Below are positions 8,575-17,467 of a stretch of 49,309 nucleotides of DNA, piece after piece; within the stretch, counting starts at the first letter, position 1; the number at the start of each line of letters is the position of its first letter. The stretch lies in contig JBMONI010000025.1 of NCBI GenBank assembly GCA_049324575.1, positions 1-49,309 on the forward strand. The letters are read 5' to 3'. The notes under the pieces were generated by a model that worked only from the letters and a program-made list of their open reading frames with translations, did no database searches and was not told where the DNA came from. The stretch is from JBMONI01 sp049324575. Its GTDB lineage: Bacteria; Omnitrophota; Omnitrophia; Omnitrophales; Aquincolibacteriaceae. Both the position numbers and the translations under genes were made by a program.

Positions 8575-8605
8575 GGCGGGGGCCTAGAGATCCCCCGCCT
8601 TTTTT
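8575..8605 (+). terminator. Intrinsic terminator with no gene in front of it
   Basis: GGCGGGGG (8575-8582) pairs with CCCCCGCC (8592-8599) across a 9-nt loop, followed by six T. There is also a five-A run before the stem, so it could work in both directions. No plus-strand gene ends here: the truncated recombinase lies on the other strand. It probably belonged to a gene displaced by the island. Confidence 0.85.
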
Positions 8606-8676
8606 ATTTGATAAATCATGCCGAAGGAGATAGCCTACTTCGTCATAAGAGATCAAGGGAGCATGGAAGGTCCAGC

Positions 8677-9240
8677 ATGAAGGTCAGAGACAGCGGGATG
8701 CCGGAACGTGAGCTATGGGAGAAATTTTTTAAACCCGAAGATATTCTCACTACCCTTGGCATAACCCGGCAGACAAAAGATGTGGTCGAGTTCGGTTGCG
8801 GATACGGCACCTTTACCCTCCCCGCCGCTAAAGTGATCAGCGGAATGATCCATGGCCTTGATATCGAACCCGACATGATCCGCATCACGGCGGAGGAAGC
8901 CCAAAAACAAGGATTGGCCAATGTCCGAACGGTATGGCGTGACTTCATCGCCGAAGGGTCCGGCCTGCAGGATGAAAGTATGGATTATGCGATGCTTTTC
9001 AATATCCTGCACCTTGAGCATCCAGAGATTTTAATCGGGGAAGCCGGACGGGTGCTGAAAAAAGGCGGGAAACTCGGGATCCTTCACTGGAATTACGATC
9101 CGACGACACCCCGGGGGCCTGCCATGGAGATCCGCCCCAAGCCGGAAGATTGCACGCAGTGGGCTAAAAACGCAGGGTTCCATTCACCGAAAAGATACGA
9201 TCTGAAACCTTACCATTACGGCATTGTTTTGGTGAAATAG
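8677..9240 (+). CDS. Class I SAM-dependent methyltransferase
   Basis: A 187-residue soluble methyltransferase of the Rossmann class. The SAM-binding motif I, VVEFGCGYGTFTLPAA, is at about residues 33-48, the acidic motif II residue in GLDIEPDMI near 63, and the post-motif region MDYAMLFNILH near 105. ATG at 8677 has GGAAGG 6 nt upstream and is preferred over the longer frame from 8608, whose extra 23 residues are basic and unlike the fold. The substrate cannot be told. It is the first core gene right of the island and is alone on the plus strand, closed by a strong bidirectional terminator shared with the pyrophosphatase gene. Confidence 0.85.
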   Translation: MKVRDSGMPERELWEKFFKPEDILTTLGITRQTKDVVEFGCGYGTFTLPAAKVISGMIHGLDIEPDMIRITAEEAQKQGLANVRTVWRDFIAEGSGLQDESMDYAMLFNILHLEHPEILIGEAGRVLKKGGKLGILHWNYDPTTPRGPAMEIRPKPEDCTQWAKNAGFHSPKRYDLKPYHYGIVLVK

Positions 9241-9312
9241 CAGCAAAGGATGGTGCCGGGGACGCAAGGGACACTTCGACCCGGCCTTCGGTCCCGCTCA
9301 GTACAAATCCAA

Positions 9313-9351
9313 TAAAAAAAGGCCGGTACGTCGAACGTACCGGCCTTTTTT
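9313..9351. terminator. Bidirectional intrinsic terminator
   Basis: A perfect 11-bp stem, GGCCGGTACGT (9321-9331) with ACGTACCGGCC (9335-9345), has a 3-nt loop. It is flanked by eight A on the left and six T on the right, so it ends both the methyltransferase message (plus) and the pyrophosphatase message (minus). The 80 bp before it hold only GC-rich degenerate sequence. Confidence 0.95.
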
Positions 9352-9380
9352 GCTGAAGGTCCCAGGGACCCGAAAACCGC

Positions 9381-11855
9381 TTAAGCCGCTTGTTTCGCTT
9401 CTCCCCTCACCGGAATACGCATCCGGTAGAAAGAGCGCCACACGAAGAAAACGCCCACCAGGAAGAACACGGTCCCGAAGATCGTCGTTGTCCCGGGATT
9501 CATTTTGATCGCGATCTCGACGGCCAGCATGCCGAAGAGGGTCGAGAATTTGATGATGGGGTTGAGCGAAACCGACGTCGTGTCCTTGAAAGGATCGCCC
9601 ACGGTGTCGCCAATGACCGTGGCGGCATGGACCGGCGTGTTCTTCTCTCCCAGATCGACCTCGACCACCTTCTTGGCGTTATCCCACGAACCGCCCGCAT
9701 TGGCCATAAACATGGCCTGGAAAAGCCCGAAGGTGGCGATGGCGATGAGGTAGGCGATGAAGAAATAGGGGTCGAAAAGGGCGAACGCGAGCGTGAGCGA
9801 CAAGAGCCCCACGAAAATGTTCCACATCCCTTTTTGGGCGTACTCGGTGCAGATCTTCACGACCGTTTTGGAATCCTCGCGCGAGGCCTCTTTCATGTCG
9901 AGCCTCATGTTCTTTTTGATGAACTCGACCGCCGAGTAGGCCCCGGTGGAAACGGCCTGGATCGAAGCGCCGCAGAACCAGAAAATCACCGCGCCGCCGC
10001 ACAGGATCCCCAGGAGGATCGGCGCGGCCGTGAGCGACAGTTTTTCGTTCAAGAGGACCTCTCCGATATTCGCGGGAACGAGCACTCCCACCTTGGCGGC
10101 GGCAACCGCTGCCGCGTGAAGATGATGCTGTAAGAGCAGGATGATGGAGAAGATCATGGTCGTGGCTCCGGCGACCGCTGTTCCGATCAGCACGGGCTTG
10201 GCGGTGGCCTTAAAGGTATTTCCCGCCGAGTCATTGGCCTCCAGATAGTGCTTGCCCATTTTGAAATCGGGTTTGAACCCGAAATCTCTTTCGATCTCCT
10301 GTTCGATCCCCGGGATCGACTCGGTCTGCGCCAGCTCAAAGATCGACTGGGCGTTGTCGGTCACGGGGCCGTAAGAGTCGACCGCGATATTGACCGGGCC
10401 CATGCAGAGGAATCCGTACGCCACGAGACCGAAAGCAAAGATCGAGGCGTGCGGCATGATGTTCTGAAGTCCCGTTCCTGAGATCAGGTAGGCCCCGAAC
10501 ATCAGGCCCGCGATCAGGATGCCTTTCCAGAAAGCCGAAAAGTATCCCGCCACGAGGCCCGAGAGGATCGTCAGCGAGGCGCCGCCTTCACGGGAGGCCG
10601 TGACGATCTCCTTGACGTGTTTGGAATGCGAGGAGGTGAAGATCTTGGTGAACTCCGGGATAAGGTAAGCCGCCAGGGTCCCGCACGTGATGATCGAGGC
10701 CAGTTTCCACCACAGCGTCGGGTCGGGAAGGTCGCCCACGAGCAGGTACGACATCCCGAACGAGGTGGAGATGCAAAGGGTCGAAGCGATCTTGATCAAG
10801 CGCGTGAGCGGTTCCTCGAAATTGAATTCTTTCAAACCTTTGTACTTGTGTTCGGAGATGGCCTGGTTGATGAAGTACGAAACTCCTGACATGAAATCCA
10901 TCAGAAAACGCATCGCAAAGATCCAGACAATGAGTTTCGCTTGAAGCGAGGGATCTTTGATCGCCAGTGTAATGAACGAGATCAGCGCGACCCCGGTCAC
11001 GCCGTAAGTCTCGAACCCGTCGGCCGTCGGTCCCACCGAATCGCCCGCGTTGTCCCCCGTGCAGTCAGCGATAACGCCGGGGTTACGGGGATCGTCCTCT
11101 TTGACCTTGAAGACGATCTTCATGAGGTCGGAGCCGATGTCGGCGATCTTGGTGAAAATACCTCCCGCGATCCTAAGAGCGCTCGCCCCCAGAGATTCTC
11201 CGATGGCGAACCCCAAAAAGCAGTATCCCACGATATCGCGCGGCACAAAGAGCAGGATGATCACCATCATCACAAGCTCAACGGAGATCAGGAAAAGGCC
11301 GACCGACATGCCGGAACGCATGGGGATATTGACCACATCCCAAGGCTTCCCGCGCAGGGAAGCGAAGGCGGTCCTTGCGTTGGCGTAGGTATTGACGCGT
11401 ATTCCGTAATACGCGACCAGGGTCGAGCCCCCCATCCCCACGATCGAGAAGAGAAGGACCAATCCCAGGGTGGACAGAGGTTCGTGTTTGAGCCCCAGGA
11501 AGTAATAACTCATCGCCGAGGCGATGATCGCGAACAGGACGATAAGAAATTTGACCTGTTGTTTAAGGTAAGTCTTGCAGGTTTGGAAGATCGTTTCCGC
11601 CACATCGAGCATCGACTTATGGGCGGGAAGCGCCTTCACATTAAAAAACTGATAAAGAGACACCCCTACGGTCCCGAGGATCACCATGGCCCCGTAAAGG
11701 AGGATCTGGTATCCCGTCAGGCCGCCGAAGAGGTTGAAACTCCCTTCATGGAGGTCCGGGATCTTGAGGTCGGCCTCGCTGGCCCAAAGGACGCCTTGTC
11801 CCAGAAAAAAAGTGCTGATCGCAACGAATCGGCTGAGAAGATTTTGCTTCTTCAT
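9381..11855 (-). CDS. hppA: Membrane-bound ion-pumping pyrophosphatase
   Basis: An 824-residue polytopic membrane enzyme that hydrolyses pyrophosphate and pumps H+ (or Na+) outward. Substrate-binding motifs are EDDPRNPGVIADCTGDNAGD near residue 253 and NAGGSWDNAKK plus GDTVGDPFKDTTS near 715-755. Lys in GNTFKATAK (about 547) sits where K+-independent enzymes carry Lys and K+-dependent ones Ala, so I expect K+-independence. It is longer than the usual 660-770 residues, begins with what looks like a signal peptide (LSRFVAISTFFLGQGVLWAS), and the usual DVGADLVGKVE motif reads DIGSDLMKIVFKV. The ATG at 11855 has AGGGGA 5 nt upstream. It is a single gene closed by the terminator at 9321. The family is certain; ion specificity is inferred. 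Confidence 0.95.
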   Translation of the reverse strand: MKKQNLLSRFVAISTFFLGQGVLWASEADLKIPDLHEGSFNLFGGLTGYQILLYGAMVILGTVGVSLYQFFNVKALPAHKSMLDVAETIFQTCKTYLKQQVKFLIVLFAIIASAMSYYFLGLKHEPLSTLGLVLLFSIVGMGGSTLVAYYGIRVNTYANARTAFASLRGKPWDVVNIPMRSGMSVGLFLISVELVMMVIILLFVPRDIVGYCFLGFAIGESLGASALRIAGGIFTKIADIGSDLMKIVFKVKEDDPRNPGVIADCTGDNAGDSVGPTADGFETYGVTGVALISFITLAIKDPSLQAKLIVWIFAMRFLMDFMSGVSYFINQAISEHKYKGLKEFNFEEPLTRLIKIASTLCISTSFGMSYLLVGDLPDPTLWWKLASIITCGTLAAYLIPEFTKIFTSSHSKHVKEIVTASREGGASLTILSGLVAGYFSAFWKGILIAGLMFGAYLISGTGLQNIMPHASIFAFGLVAYGFLCMGPVNIAVDSYGPVTDNAQSIFELAQTESIPGIEQEIERDFGFKPDFKMGKHYLEANDSAGNTFKATAKPVLIGTAVAGATTMIFSIILLLQHHLHAAAVAAAKVGVLVPANIGEVLLNEKLSLTAAPILLGILCGGAVIFWFCGASIQAVSTGAYSAVEFIKKNMRLDMKEASREDSKTVVKICTEYAQKGMWNIFVGLLSLTLAFALFDPYFFIAYLIAIATFGLFQAMFMANAGGSWDNAKKVVEVDLGEKNTPVHAATVIGDTVGDPFKDTTSVSLNPIIKFSTLFGMLAVEIAIKMNPGTTTIFGTVFFLVGVFFVWRSFYRMRIPVRGEAKQAA

Positions 11856-11862
11856 ATATCCC

Positions 11863-11900
11863 CTGTTGATCGGTTAAATACATTCTAAGCTGTTGATCGG
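11863..11900. repeat. Direct repeat in the hppA leader
   Basis: CTGTTGATCGG occurs at 11863-11873 and again at 11890-11900, 27 bp apart start to start, within the hppA upstream region. On the minus strand one copy runs into the Shine-Dalgarno. It may be a regulator half-site or a small duplication. Confidence 0.5.
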
Positions 11901-12073
11901 AGCGGACTTACAATCATCGAACTGATTCGAGTCGCTCCTAGGAGTGCCTTGCGAGAAAGGAATCCTGCGCAAAAAAAACAGCCCCCCATACGGAAGCGCT
12001 ATCTTACGCAGAAATGCCGCGATTTCAATAAAAATCAGTCTCCGGCGGCAAGACTTTGATACTCCGGGAAGGA

Positions 12074-14440
12074 TTATTCCGCGGTTTCGACGGGAGCAGA
12101 GTCTTCGGCGCTGACCAGGATCTCGCGGGGTTTGGCGCCCTGCTGGGGACCGATGATCCCCTCGGCTTCCATCTGATCGATGATACGGGCCGCGCGCGTA
12201 TAACCGAGACGCATACGCCGCTGAAGATTGGAGGTCGACGCCTGCTTGGTCTCGAGGACGATCTTCACGGCCTCTTCGAAAAGTTCGTCTTTTTCTTCCG
12301 CGCCGACCAGGCTCCGGCCGCTCTGGACCTTTTCGATCTCGGGATGAAATTCGGGTTTGCCCTGTTCTTTCAGGAATTCCACGATACGGTTGATCTCGGC
12401 ATCGGTGACAAGCGGCGCCTGCCCGCGCACGGGTTTGAACGCCCCCGGCTGCATGAAAAGCATATCGCCTTTGCCGAGGAGCTGGTCGGCGCCGTTGGCG
12501 TCGAGCACGGTCCGCGAATCGACTTTGGAAGCGACCTTGAACGAAAGACGCGCCGGGAAATTCGCTTTGATCACGCCTGTGATCACGTCGACCGACGGCC
12601 GCTGCGTCGCGAGGATCAGATGGATCCCTGTCGCGCGTGCAAGCTGCGCCAGGCGCTGGATCGCCGTTTCGACCTTGTCGCGCAGAGTGATCATCAAGTC
12701 CGCGAGCTCGTCGATCACCACGATAATATGGGGTAAGCGCGCCGGCACCACGTTCTCGGACTCTACCGCCTCCAGCTGCTTCTGGGCCTCTTCGGAAAGC
12801 GGCCGTTCGTTGAAGCTCTGGATATTGCGGACGCCGACCCGCGCGAAAAGCTGGTAGCGGTTCTCCATTTCGTTGACGACCCAGTTCAAGGTCGAAGCCG
12901 CTTTCTTGATGTCGGTCACGACCGGCGCCAGCATATGAGGCAAGCCGTTGTAGATCGCAAGCTCGACCATTTTGGGGTCGATCATCACGAATTTAAGCTG
13001 GTCGGGCCGAAGGCGGAAAATAAGGCCCATGATGATGGAATTGACGCAAACGGTCTTTCCGCTCCCCGTCGAGCCGGCGATCAAAAGATGCGGCATCCCG
13101 GCCAGATCGGTGATGATAGCCTCCCCGCTCGTGGTCTTGCCCAGGACCAGCGGCAGGATCTGTTTTTTCGATTGGAACTCGGCTGATTCGATCATTTCGC
13201 GCAGACTGACGATGTTGGAAACGGAATTGGGCACCTCGACCCCCACCGCCGACTTGCCGGGGATCGGGATGATAAAACGCACGCTCGGGGATTTGAGGGC
13301 CAACGCAAGGTCGTCGCCGTAGGAGGCAATCGAGTTGACCTTGACGCCGGGCGCGGGCATCAGCTCGTAGCGGGTAATGACCGGCCCCTGTTCTACTTCC
13401 ACCACCTTGACCTCGATATCGAATTCCGAAAGGACCTGCTCGATGATCCGCGAATTCTCCTGGAGATTGTCCGTCTGGCGCACCGCGCCGGTCGGCCGCT
13501 TGAGGTCCTCGGCCGAAGGAAGATTGAAACTGCTTTCGCTTTCGGCCTTCGAGCCGATCACACCGTCAAAGCGCGTCTTCTCCTCCGCCCCGTCCTCTTT
13601 GCCGGCGGCGCTCTCGTCGGAGGAAGGCAGCCGTGTCCTTTTGGGCTTTTCCGCTCTAGGCGGCGCGTTCGTTCCGCTCTCCTGGGCCGCTTCGGCCTTG
13701 AGTTTCTCGGCGGCCGCCGCCACGGACGGATCGTATTTTTTCACTTTGATCGGGACATCGGGAAGCGTGGACACTTTCGGTTCGGGTTTCTCCTTCTCTC
13801 TTTCGCGTTCCCTTTTTTCTTTTTTCGCCGCCTTCGACGACTCTTTTCGCGATTCCTCCAGGTGATCTTCGAGATTCTCACGAACCTCGGAGGCCCTCGA
13901 CCAGACCGCTGAAAAGAATCCGCCGATACGCTCGAAGATCGCGCGCGCGATCGGATAAAGCAGGAAATCGGTCGCAAGAAGGAGGGAGAGCAGCAGGCAT
14001 GAGAACGCGATGATATAACTGCCGACATTCCCGAAATACTGCAGAAGATGCGAGCCCGCGAGATAGCCGATCACCCCGCCGCGCGTGAACTGCTTCGCCG
14101 GTTCGACCGAAATGGTCACGACCGTCGCAGCCGAGAACAACGCGATCACAAGCCCCAGGACCTTGAAGAGCTTCTTCTCCGGCACCTGTTGAAGGAAAAA
14201 ACATCCGGCCCAGAGCAGAAAAAGCGCCGGGATCAGATAGGCGCTGACCCCGCAGACAAAGAAAAGCGCGAAGGCCAGGTAAGCGCCGGTTTGGCCGGCC
14301 ACGTTCTGGATCGGGGCCGATGGATGCGACGTGTTGAACGGAATATCGGACGGATCATAGGAAGCAAGACTCACGAGGGCAAAGAGCCCCAGAAGAAGAA
14401 AAAGGACGCCCCAGATCTCGTTAACTCGTTCTTTTTTCAT
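12074..14440 (-). CDS. ftsK: DNA translocase FtsK/SpoIIIE
   Basis: A 788-residue septal DNA translocase that pumps chromosomal DNA during division and brings the termini to XerCD. Four hydrophobic helices lie within residues 8-165, followed by a charged linker (170-310, rich in Lys, Glu and Arg) and the alpha/beta motor. Walker A, GSTGSGKT, is near 455 and Walker B, IIVVIDELADL, near 570, with the ATQRPSVDVITG sensor region after it. The C-terminal gamma winged helix (about 715-770, MRLGYTRAARIIDQM) reads KOPS sites. ATG at 14440 has only a weak AAAGG. It is the last gene of the pnp-side operon, 98 bp after dut. The linker is shorter than in E. coli. Otherwise complete. Confidence 0.96.
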   Translation of the reverse strand: MKKERVNEIWGVLFLLLGLFALVSLASYDPSDIPFNTSHPSAPIQNVAGQTGAYLAFALFFVCGVSAYLIPALFLLWAGCFFLQQVPEKKLFKVLGLVIALFSAATVVTISVEPAKQFTRGGVIGYLAGSHLLQYFGNVGSYIIAFSCLLLSLLLATDFLLYPIARAIFERIGGFFSAVWSRASEVRENLEDHLEESRKESSKAAKKEKREREREKEKPEPKVSTLPDVPIKVKKYDPSVAAAAEKLKAEAAQESGTNAPPRAEKPKRTRLPSSDESAAGKEDGAEEKTRFDGVIGSKAESESSFNLPSAEDLKRPTGAVRQTDNLQENSRIIEQVLSEFDIEVKVVEVEQGPVITRYELMPAPGVKVNSIASYGDDLALALKSPSVRFIIPIPGKSAVGVEVPNSVSNIVSLREMIESAEFQSKKQILPLVLGKTTSGEAIITDLAGMPHLLIAGSTGSGKTVCVNSIIMGLIFRLRPDQLKFVMIDPKMVELAIYNGLPHMLAPVVTDIKKAASTLNWVVNEMENRYQLFARVGVRNIQSFNERPLSEEAQKQLEAVESENVVPARLPHIIVVIDELADLMITLRDKVETAIQRLAQLARATGIHLILATQRPSVDVITGVIKANFPARLSFKVASKVDSRTVLDANGADQLLGKGDMLFMQPGAFKPVRGQAPLVTDAEINRIVEFLKEQGKPEFHPEIEKVQSGRSLVGAEEKDELFEEAVKIVLETKQASTSNLQRRMRLGYTRAARIIDQMEAEGIIGPQQGAKPREILVSAEDSAPVETAE

Positions 14441-14538
14441 TGCCTTTGATGATCAGATCCTGCGCCGCGCAAGCCGCTCCGCGCACAGCGCCCTTTCTCT
14501 GACGGCGCTGTCCGTTGGACAAAACGCGGACTTCGTTC

Positions 14539-14988
14539 TCAGTGTGTTCCCGTATGCCCGAATCCGCCGCTCCCTCGCGGCGTGGCATCTAGATTATCGG
14601 CTGGGGTGAGAAGGGCCTTAACCACCGGCGCAAGAATGACCTGGGCGATCCGCATGCCCCGGGTGATCGTGAAGGGCTCGCTCCCGAGGTTGATCATGAT
14701 GACCTGGACTTCTCCGCGGTAGTCGGAATCGATCGTGCCGGGTGTGTTGACGAGCGTGATCCCGTGCTTGACCGCAAGACCGCTCCGGGGACGGACTTGG
14801 GCCTCGTAGCCCCGGGGAACGGCCATGGAGATCCCGGTAGGGATCAGGGCCCTTTGCCCCGGCTGGAGCACAACGGGCTCCTGGCAGGCGGCTGAAAGAT
14901 CGAAGCCGCTTGAGCCGGCGGTTTGATAAGAAGGGAGTTCAAGACCCTTGAAATGAGGATGGGCCTTGATTTTGATCTCGATCGAGTT
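14539..14988 (-). CDS. dut: Deoxyuridine 5'-triphosphate nucleotidohydrolase (dUTPase)
   Basis: A 149-residue trimeric dUTPase that converts dUTP to dUMP and PPi, keeping uracil out of DNA and feeding dTMP synthesis. The five family motifs are visible: SSGFDLSA, RPRSGLAVKHGITL, NTPGTIDSDYRGEV (catalytic Asp), RIAQVILAPV and the C-terminal P-loop-like RGSGGFGHTG. GTG at 14988 is chosen because GGAG lies 9 nt before it. A TTG ten codons upstream (15018) would lengthen the protein but has no ribosome binding site. It lies between a MITE-like repeat and ftsK on the same strand. Confidence 0.94.
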   Translation of the reverse strand, partial: NSIEIKIKAHPHFKGLELPSYQTAGSSGFDLSAACQEPVVLQPGQRALIPTGISMAVPRGYEAQVRPRSGLAVKHGITLVNTPGTIDSDYRGEVQVIMINLGSEPFTITRGMRIAQVILAPVVKALLTPADNLDATPRGSGGFGHTGTH

Positions 14989-15069
14989 CACGAAGTTCCG
15001 CTCCAGGCCGGGAACCAATGATTGTTATGAAAACACCGTAAAGAGGTCTCTCACATCTGCTTTATCGGA

Positions 15070-15198
15070 TTGTCATCCCGAAGGAGTCCCGCCGCTAGCG
15101 GGACGATCTGAGGGATCTGTCTTCGTCCTTCAAAGATTCCTCGCTCCGTCGAACGGGGCAAGACTCCCTTGCTCAAGTTCAGTCGCTCGGAATGACAA
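15070..15198. repeat. MITE-like/REP-like repeat with terminal inverted repeats
   Basis: A 129-bp non-coding element between dut and pnp. Its ends are inverted (TTGTCATCCCG at 15070-15080 against CGGAATGACAA at 15188-15198, one mismatch). It contains an internal hairpin, TCCCGC-CGCTA-GCGGGA. TGTCATYCCGA-ended elements of this style are dispersed in many uncultured bacterial genomes. Only this one copy was seen in the window, so its repeat nature is recognised from pattern, not from a second copy. Confidence 0.65.
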
Positions 15199-15219
15199 AA
15201 AGAAAAGACTGAGGTTGTC

Positions 15220-17424
15220 TTAGAACCGGTCACGCCGGCCGCCGCGGCCTCCGCGTCCACCGCGGTCATCCCGGTCACGCCTTGGCGGCGCCGCTTCGAC
15301 CACGGTCCTCTGATCTTCCGGCAGGATCGGCATCCCGCCCGGGACCGCTTGCTTGATACTGAGGCTGATCTTGCCGCGATCATCCACGCCGATGACCTTT
15401 ACGCTGACCTTGTCGCCGACCCGGAGGTAATCCCCCGCGCTTTTGACGAAGCCTTCGCTGATCTCGGACACATGGCAAAGCCCGTCGGTGCCCGGCAGTA
15501 CTTCGCAAAAAGCGCCGAAGGTCGCGAGTTTCACCACGGTGGCTTCGTAGATCCGCCCGATCTCGGGCTCTTCGACGATCGCCTTCACGCGCGCGATGGC
15601 TTCCTCGCCGCCTTTGGGATCGACCGAGGCAATGAGGACCGTTCCGTCGTCTTCGATATTGATCTTGGCTCCCGTTTCTTCGGTGATCTTGCGGATCACT
15701 TTTCCGCCGGGGCCGATGACTTCACCGATCTTCGCGGGATTGATCTTGAGCATGGTCACGCGCGGCGCGTAATCGGAAAGTTTCTGACGGGGCGCCGGGA
15801 TGGCCTTTTCGATGATGTCGAGGATCTTCATCCGGGCCGCGAGGGCCTGGCTGAACGCTTCGTTCAGGATCTCGCGGGTGACGCCGTCGATCTTCAGGTC
15901 CATTTGCAGCGCGGTCAGCCCCTTGCGGGTGCCGGCCGCTTTGAAATCCATATCCCCGAGATGATCTTCGATCCCCGCGATATCCGTGAGGACCTTCCAC
16001 CGGTTCTTCTCGTCCGTGATAAGGCCGATCGCGATCCCCGCGACCGGAGCCTTGATCGGAACGCCGGCGTCCATCAGGGCGAGCGTGCCTCCGCAGACGG
16101 TCGCCATCGAACTCGAACCGTTCGATTCGAGGATGTCGGAGACCAGGCGGATCGTATAGGAGAAAGTCTCATGCGCGGGGATCACGGATTTCAGCGCCCG
16201 TTCGGCGAGCGCTCCGTGGCCGATCTCGCGGCGTCCGGGACCACGGTTGGGTCCGACCTCGCCGACGCTGAAAGACGGGAAATTGTAGTGCAGGAGAAAA
16301 CGCTTGGACTGCTCGCCTTCGAGAAGATCGAGCCGCTGTTCGTCTTCGCCGGTCCCGAGCGTCGTCACGCAAAGGCTTTGGGTCTGCCCGCGGGTGAAGA
16401 GCGCCGAACCGTGGGTGCGCGGCAAAAGCCCGAGCTCGCAGGTGATCTGGCGGATATCGCGCTCGCCGCGGCCGTCCGGCCGGCGGCCTTGCCCGAGGAT
16501 CATTTCGCGTACATATTTTTTCTCGAACTCGTCAAAGACCGCCTTGACGTCGCTTTCCTTGAACCCTTCGGCGGCCGCATCGAATTGGGTGAGGACTTTT
16601 TCCTTGTAGAGCTTCTTGGTCGCTTCTTCGCGTCCTTCCTTGGTCGGAAGGTTAAAGATCGCTTCGAACCCGCCCTGCACCGCGGAGGCGACCTTGTCGG
16701 CGGTCGCTTTGGAATGCTCGACCTTGGCGATCGGCTTCTTGGCCTTGCCGACCTTATCCCGAAGCGTTTTCTGCATCCGGATCACGCCATCGATGGCCTG
16801 ATGGCCGAACTCGAGCGCCTGGGCCATTTTTTCTTCGGAAACTTCCGAAGCGCCCGCTTCGATCATCACGATCTTTTCCTCGGTCCCCGCCAGGATGAGG
16901 TCCAGGTCGCTTTGTTCAAGCTGCGGAAAGGTCGGATTGATCACGAACTGTCCGTCCACGAGGCCGATGCGGACCGCCCCCATGATCTTATCAAAGGGAA
17001 TATCGGAGACCGCAAGCGCCGCCGAGGCGCCGAGCATCGAAAGCACATCGGGGGCATTCTCGCCATCGACGGAAAGGACGGTGACCATGATCTGGACATC
17101 GTTGAAGTAATCCTTGCAAAAAAGCGAACGGATCGGCCGGTCGATGAGACGCGCGGTCAGGACCTCGCGCTCGGACGGTTTGCCTTCGCGCTTGAAGAAC
17201 CCGCCCGGGATCTTTCCGGCGGCATAGGTCCTCTCGCGGTAATCCACGAGAAGCGGGAAAAAATCTTTTCCTTCATCGACCTCGTCTTTGGCGACCGCGG
17301 TCGCGAGAATGACGGTATCGCCGTACTGAACGGTGACGGCGCCATGCGCCTGTTTGGCCATACGGCCGGTTTCGATGGAAAGCGTTCTTCCACCCCAATC
17401 CAATGAAATTTTCTCTATACTCAC
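15220..17424 (-). CDS. pnp: Polyribonucleotide nucleotidyltransferase (PNPase)
   Basis: A 734-residue phosphorolytic 3'-5' exoribonuclease that degrades mRNA as a trimer. Two RNase PH-like domains (about 1-230 and 310-550) flank an all-helical linker. They are followed by a KH domain (VIGPGGKVIRKI near 570) and an S1 domain (about 622-695, IGRIYEATVVKLATFGAFCE). The last 20 or so residues are an unusual Arg/Gly/Asp tail with repeated RGG units, perhaps an extra RNA- or protein-binding region. The start is GTG at 17424 with AGGGG 8 nt upstream. It follows rpsO after 43 bp, the conserved rpsO-pnp arrangement, with no terminator seen between them. Confidence 0.97.
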   Translation of the reverse strand: MSIEKISLDWGGRTLSIETGRMAKQAHGAVTVQYGDTVILATAVAKDEVDEGKDFFPLLVDYRERTYAAGKIPGGFFKREGKPSEREVLTARLIDRPIRSLFCKDYFNDVQIMVTVLSVDGENAPDVLSMLGASAALAVSDIPFDKIMGAVRIGLVDGQFVINPTFPQLEQSDLDLILAGTEEKIVMIEAGASEVSEEKMAQALEFGHQAIDGVIRMQKTLRDKVGKAKKPIAKVEHSKATADKVASAVQGGFEAIFNLPTKEGREEATKKLYKEKVLTQFDAAAEGFKESDVKAVFDEFEKKYVREMILGQGRRPDGRGERDIRQITCELGLLPRTHGSALFTRGQTQSLCVTTLGTGEDEQRLDLLEGEQSKRFLLHYNFPSFSVGEVGPNRGPGRREIGHGALAERALKSVIPAHETFSYTIRLVSDILESNGSSSMATVCGGTLALMDAGVPIKAPVAGIAIGLITDEKNRWKVLTDIAGIEDHLGDMDFKAAGTRKGLTALQMDLKIDGVTREILNEAFSQALAARMKILDIIEKAIPAPRQKLSDYAPRVTMLKINPAKIGEVIGPGGKVIRKITEETGAKINIEDDGTVLIASVDPKGGEEAIARVKAIVEEPEIGRIYEATVVKLATFGAFCEVLPGTDGLCHVSEISEGFVKSAGDYLRVGDKVSVKVIGVDDRGKISLSIKQAVPGGMPILPEDQRTVVEAAPPRRDRDDRGGRGGRGGRRDRF

Positions 17425-17467
17425 GTTTTTACCCCTATCGAAGGATTTTGAAGTTGATACGGATCTC

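Noticed and set aside
9241..9312. GC-rich degenerate sequence after the methyltransferase as a second MITE
   Set aside because: It has some look of a decayed repeat, but no inverted ends could be matched.
10941..11888. Antisense open frame opposite hppA
   Set aside because: Shadow of a certain membrane pyrophosphatase gene; composition is artefact-like.
14485..14511. Perfect 8-bp stem ACAGCGCC/GGCGCTGT between dut and ftsK
   Set aside because: No U-run on either strand, so not called as a terminator, and no other role can be supported.
15349..17406. A 685-codon open frame antisense to pnp
   Set aside because: It is a shadow of GC-rich codon use on the other strand; pnp is certain and the antisense protein has no family features.
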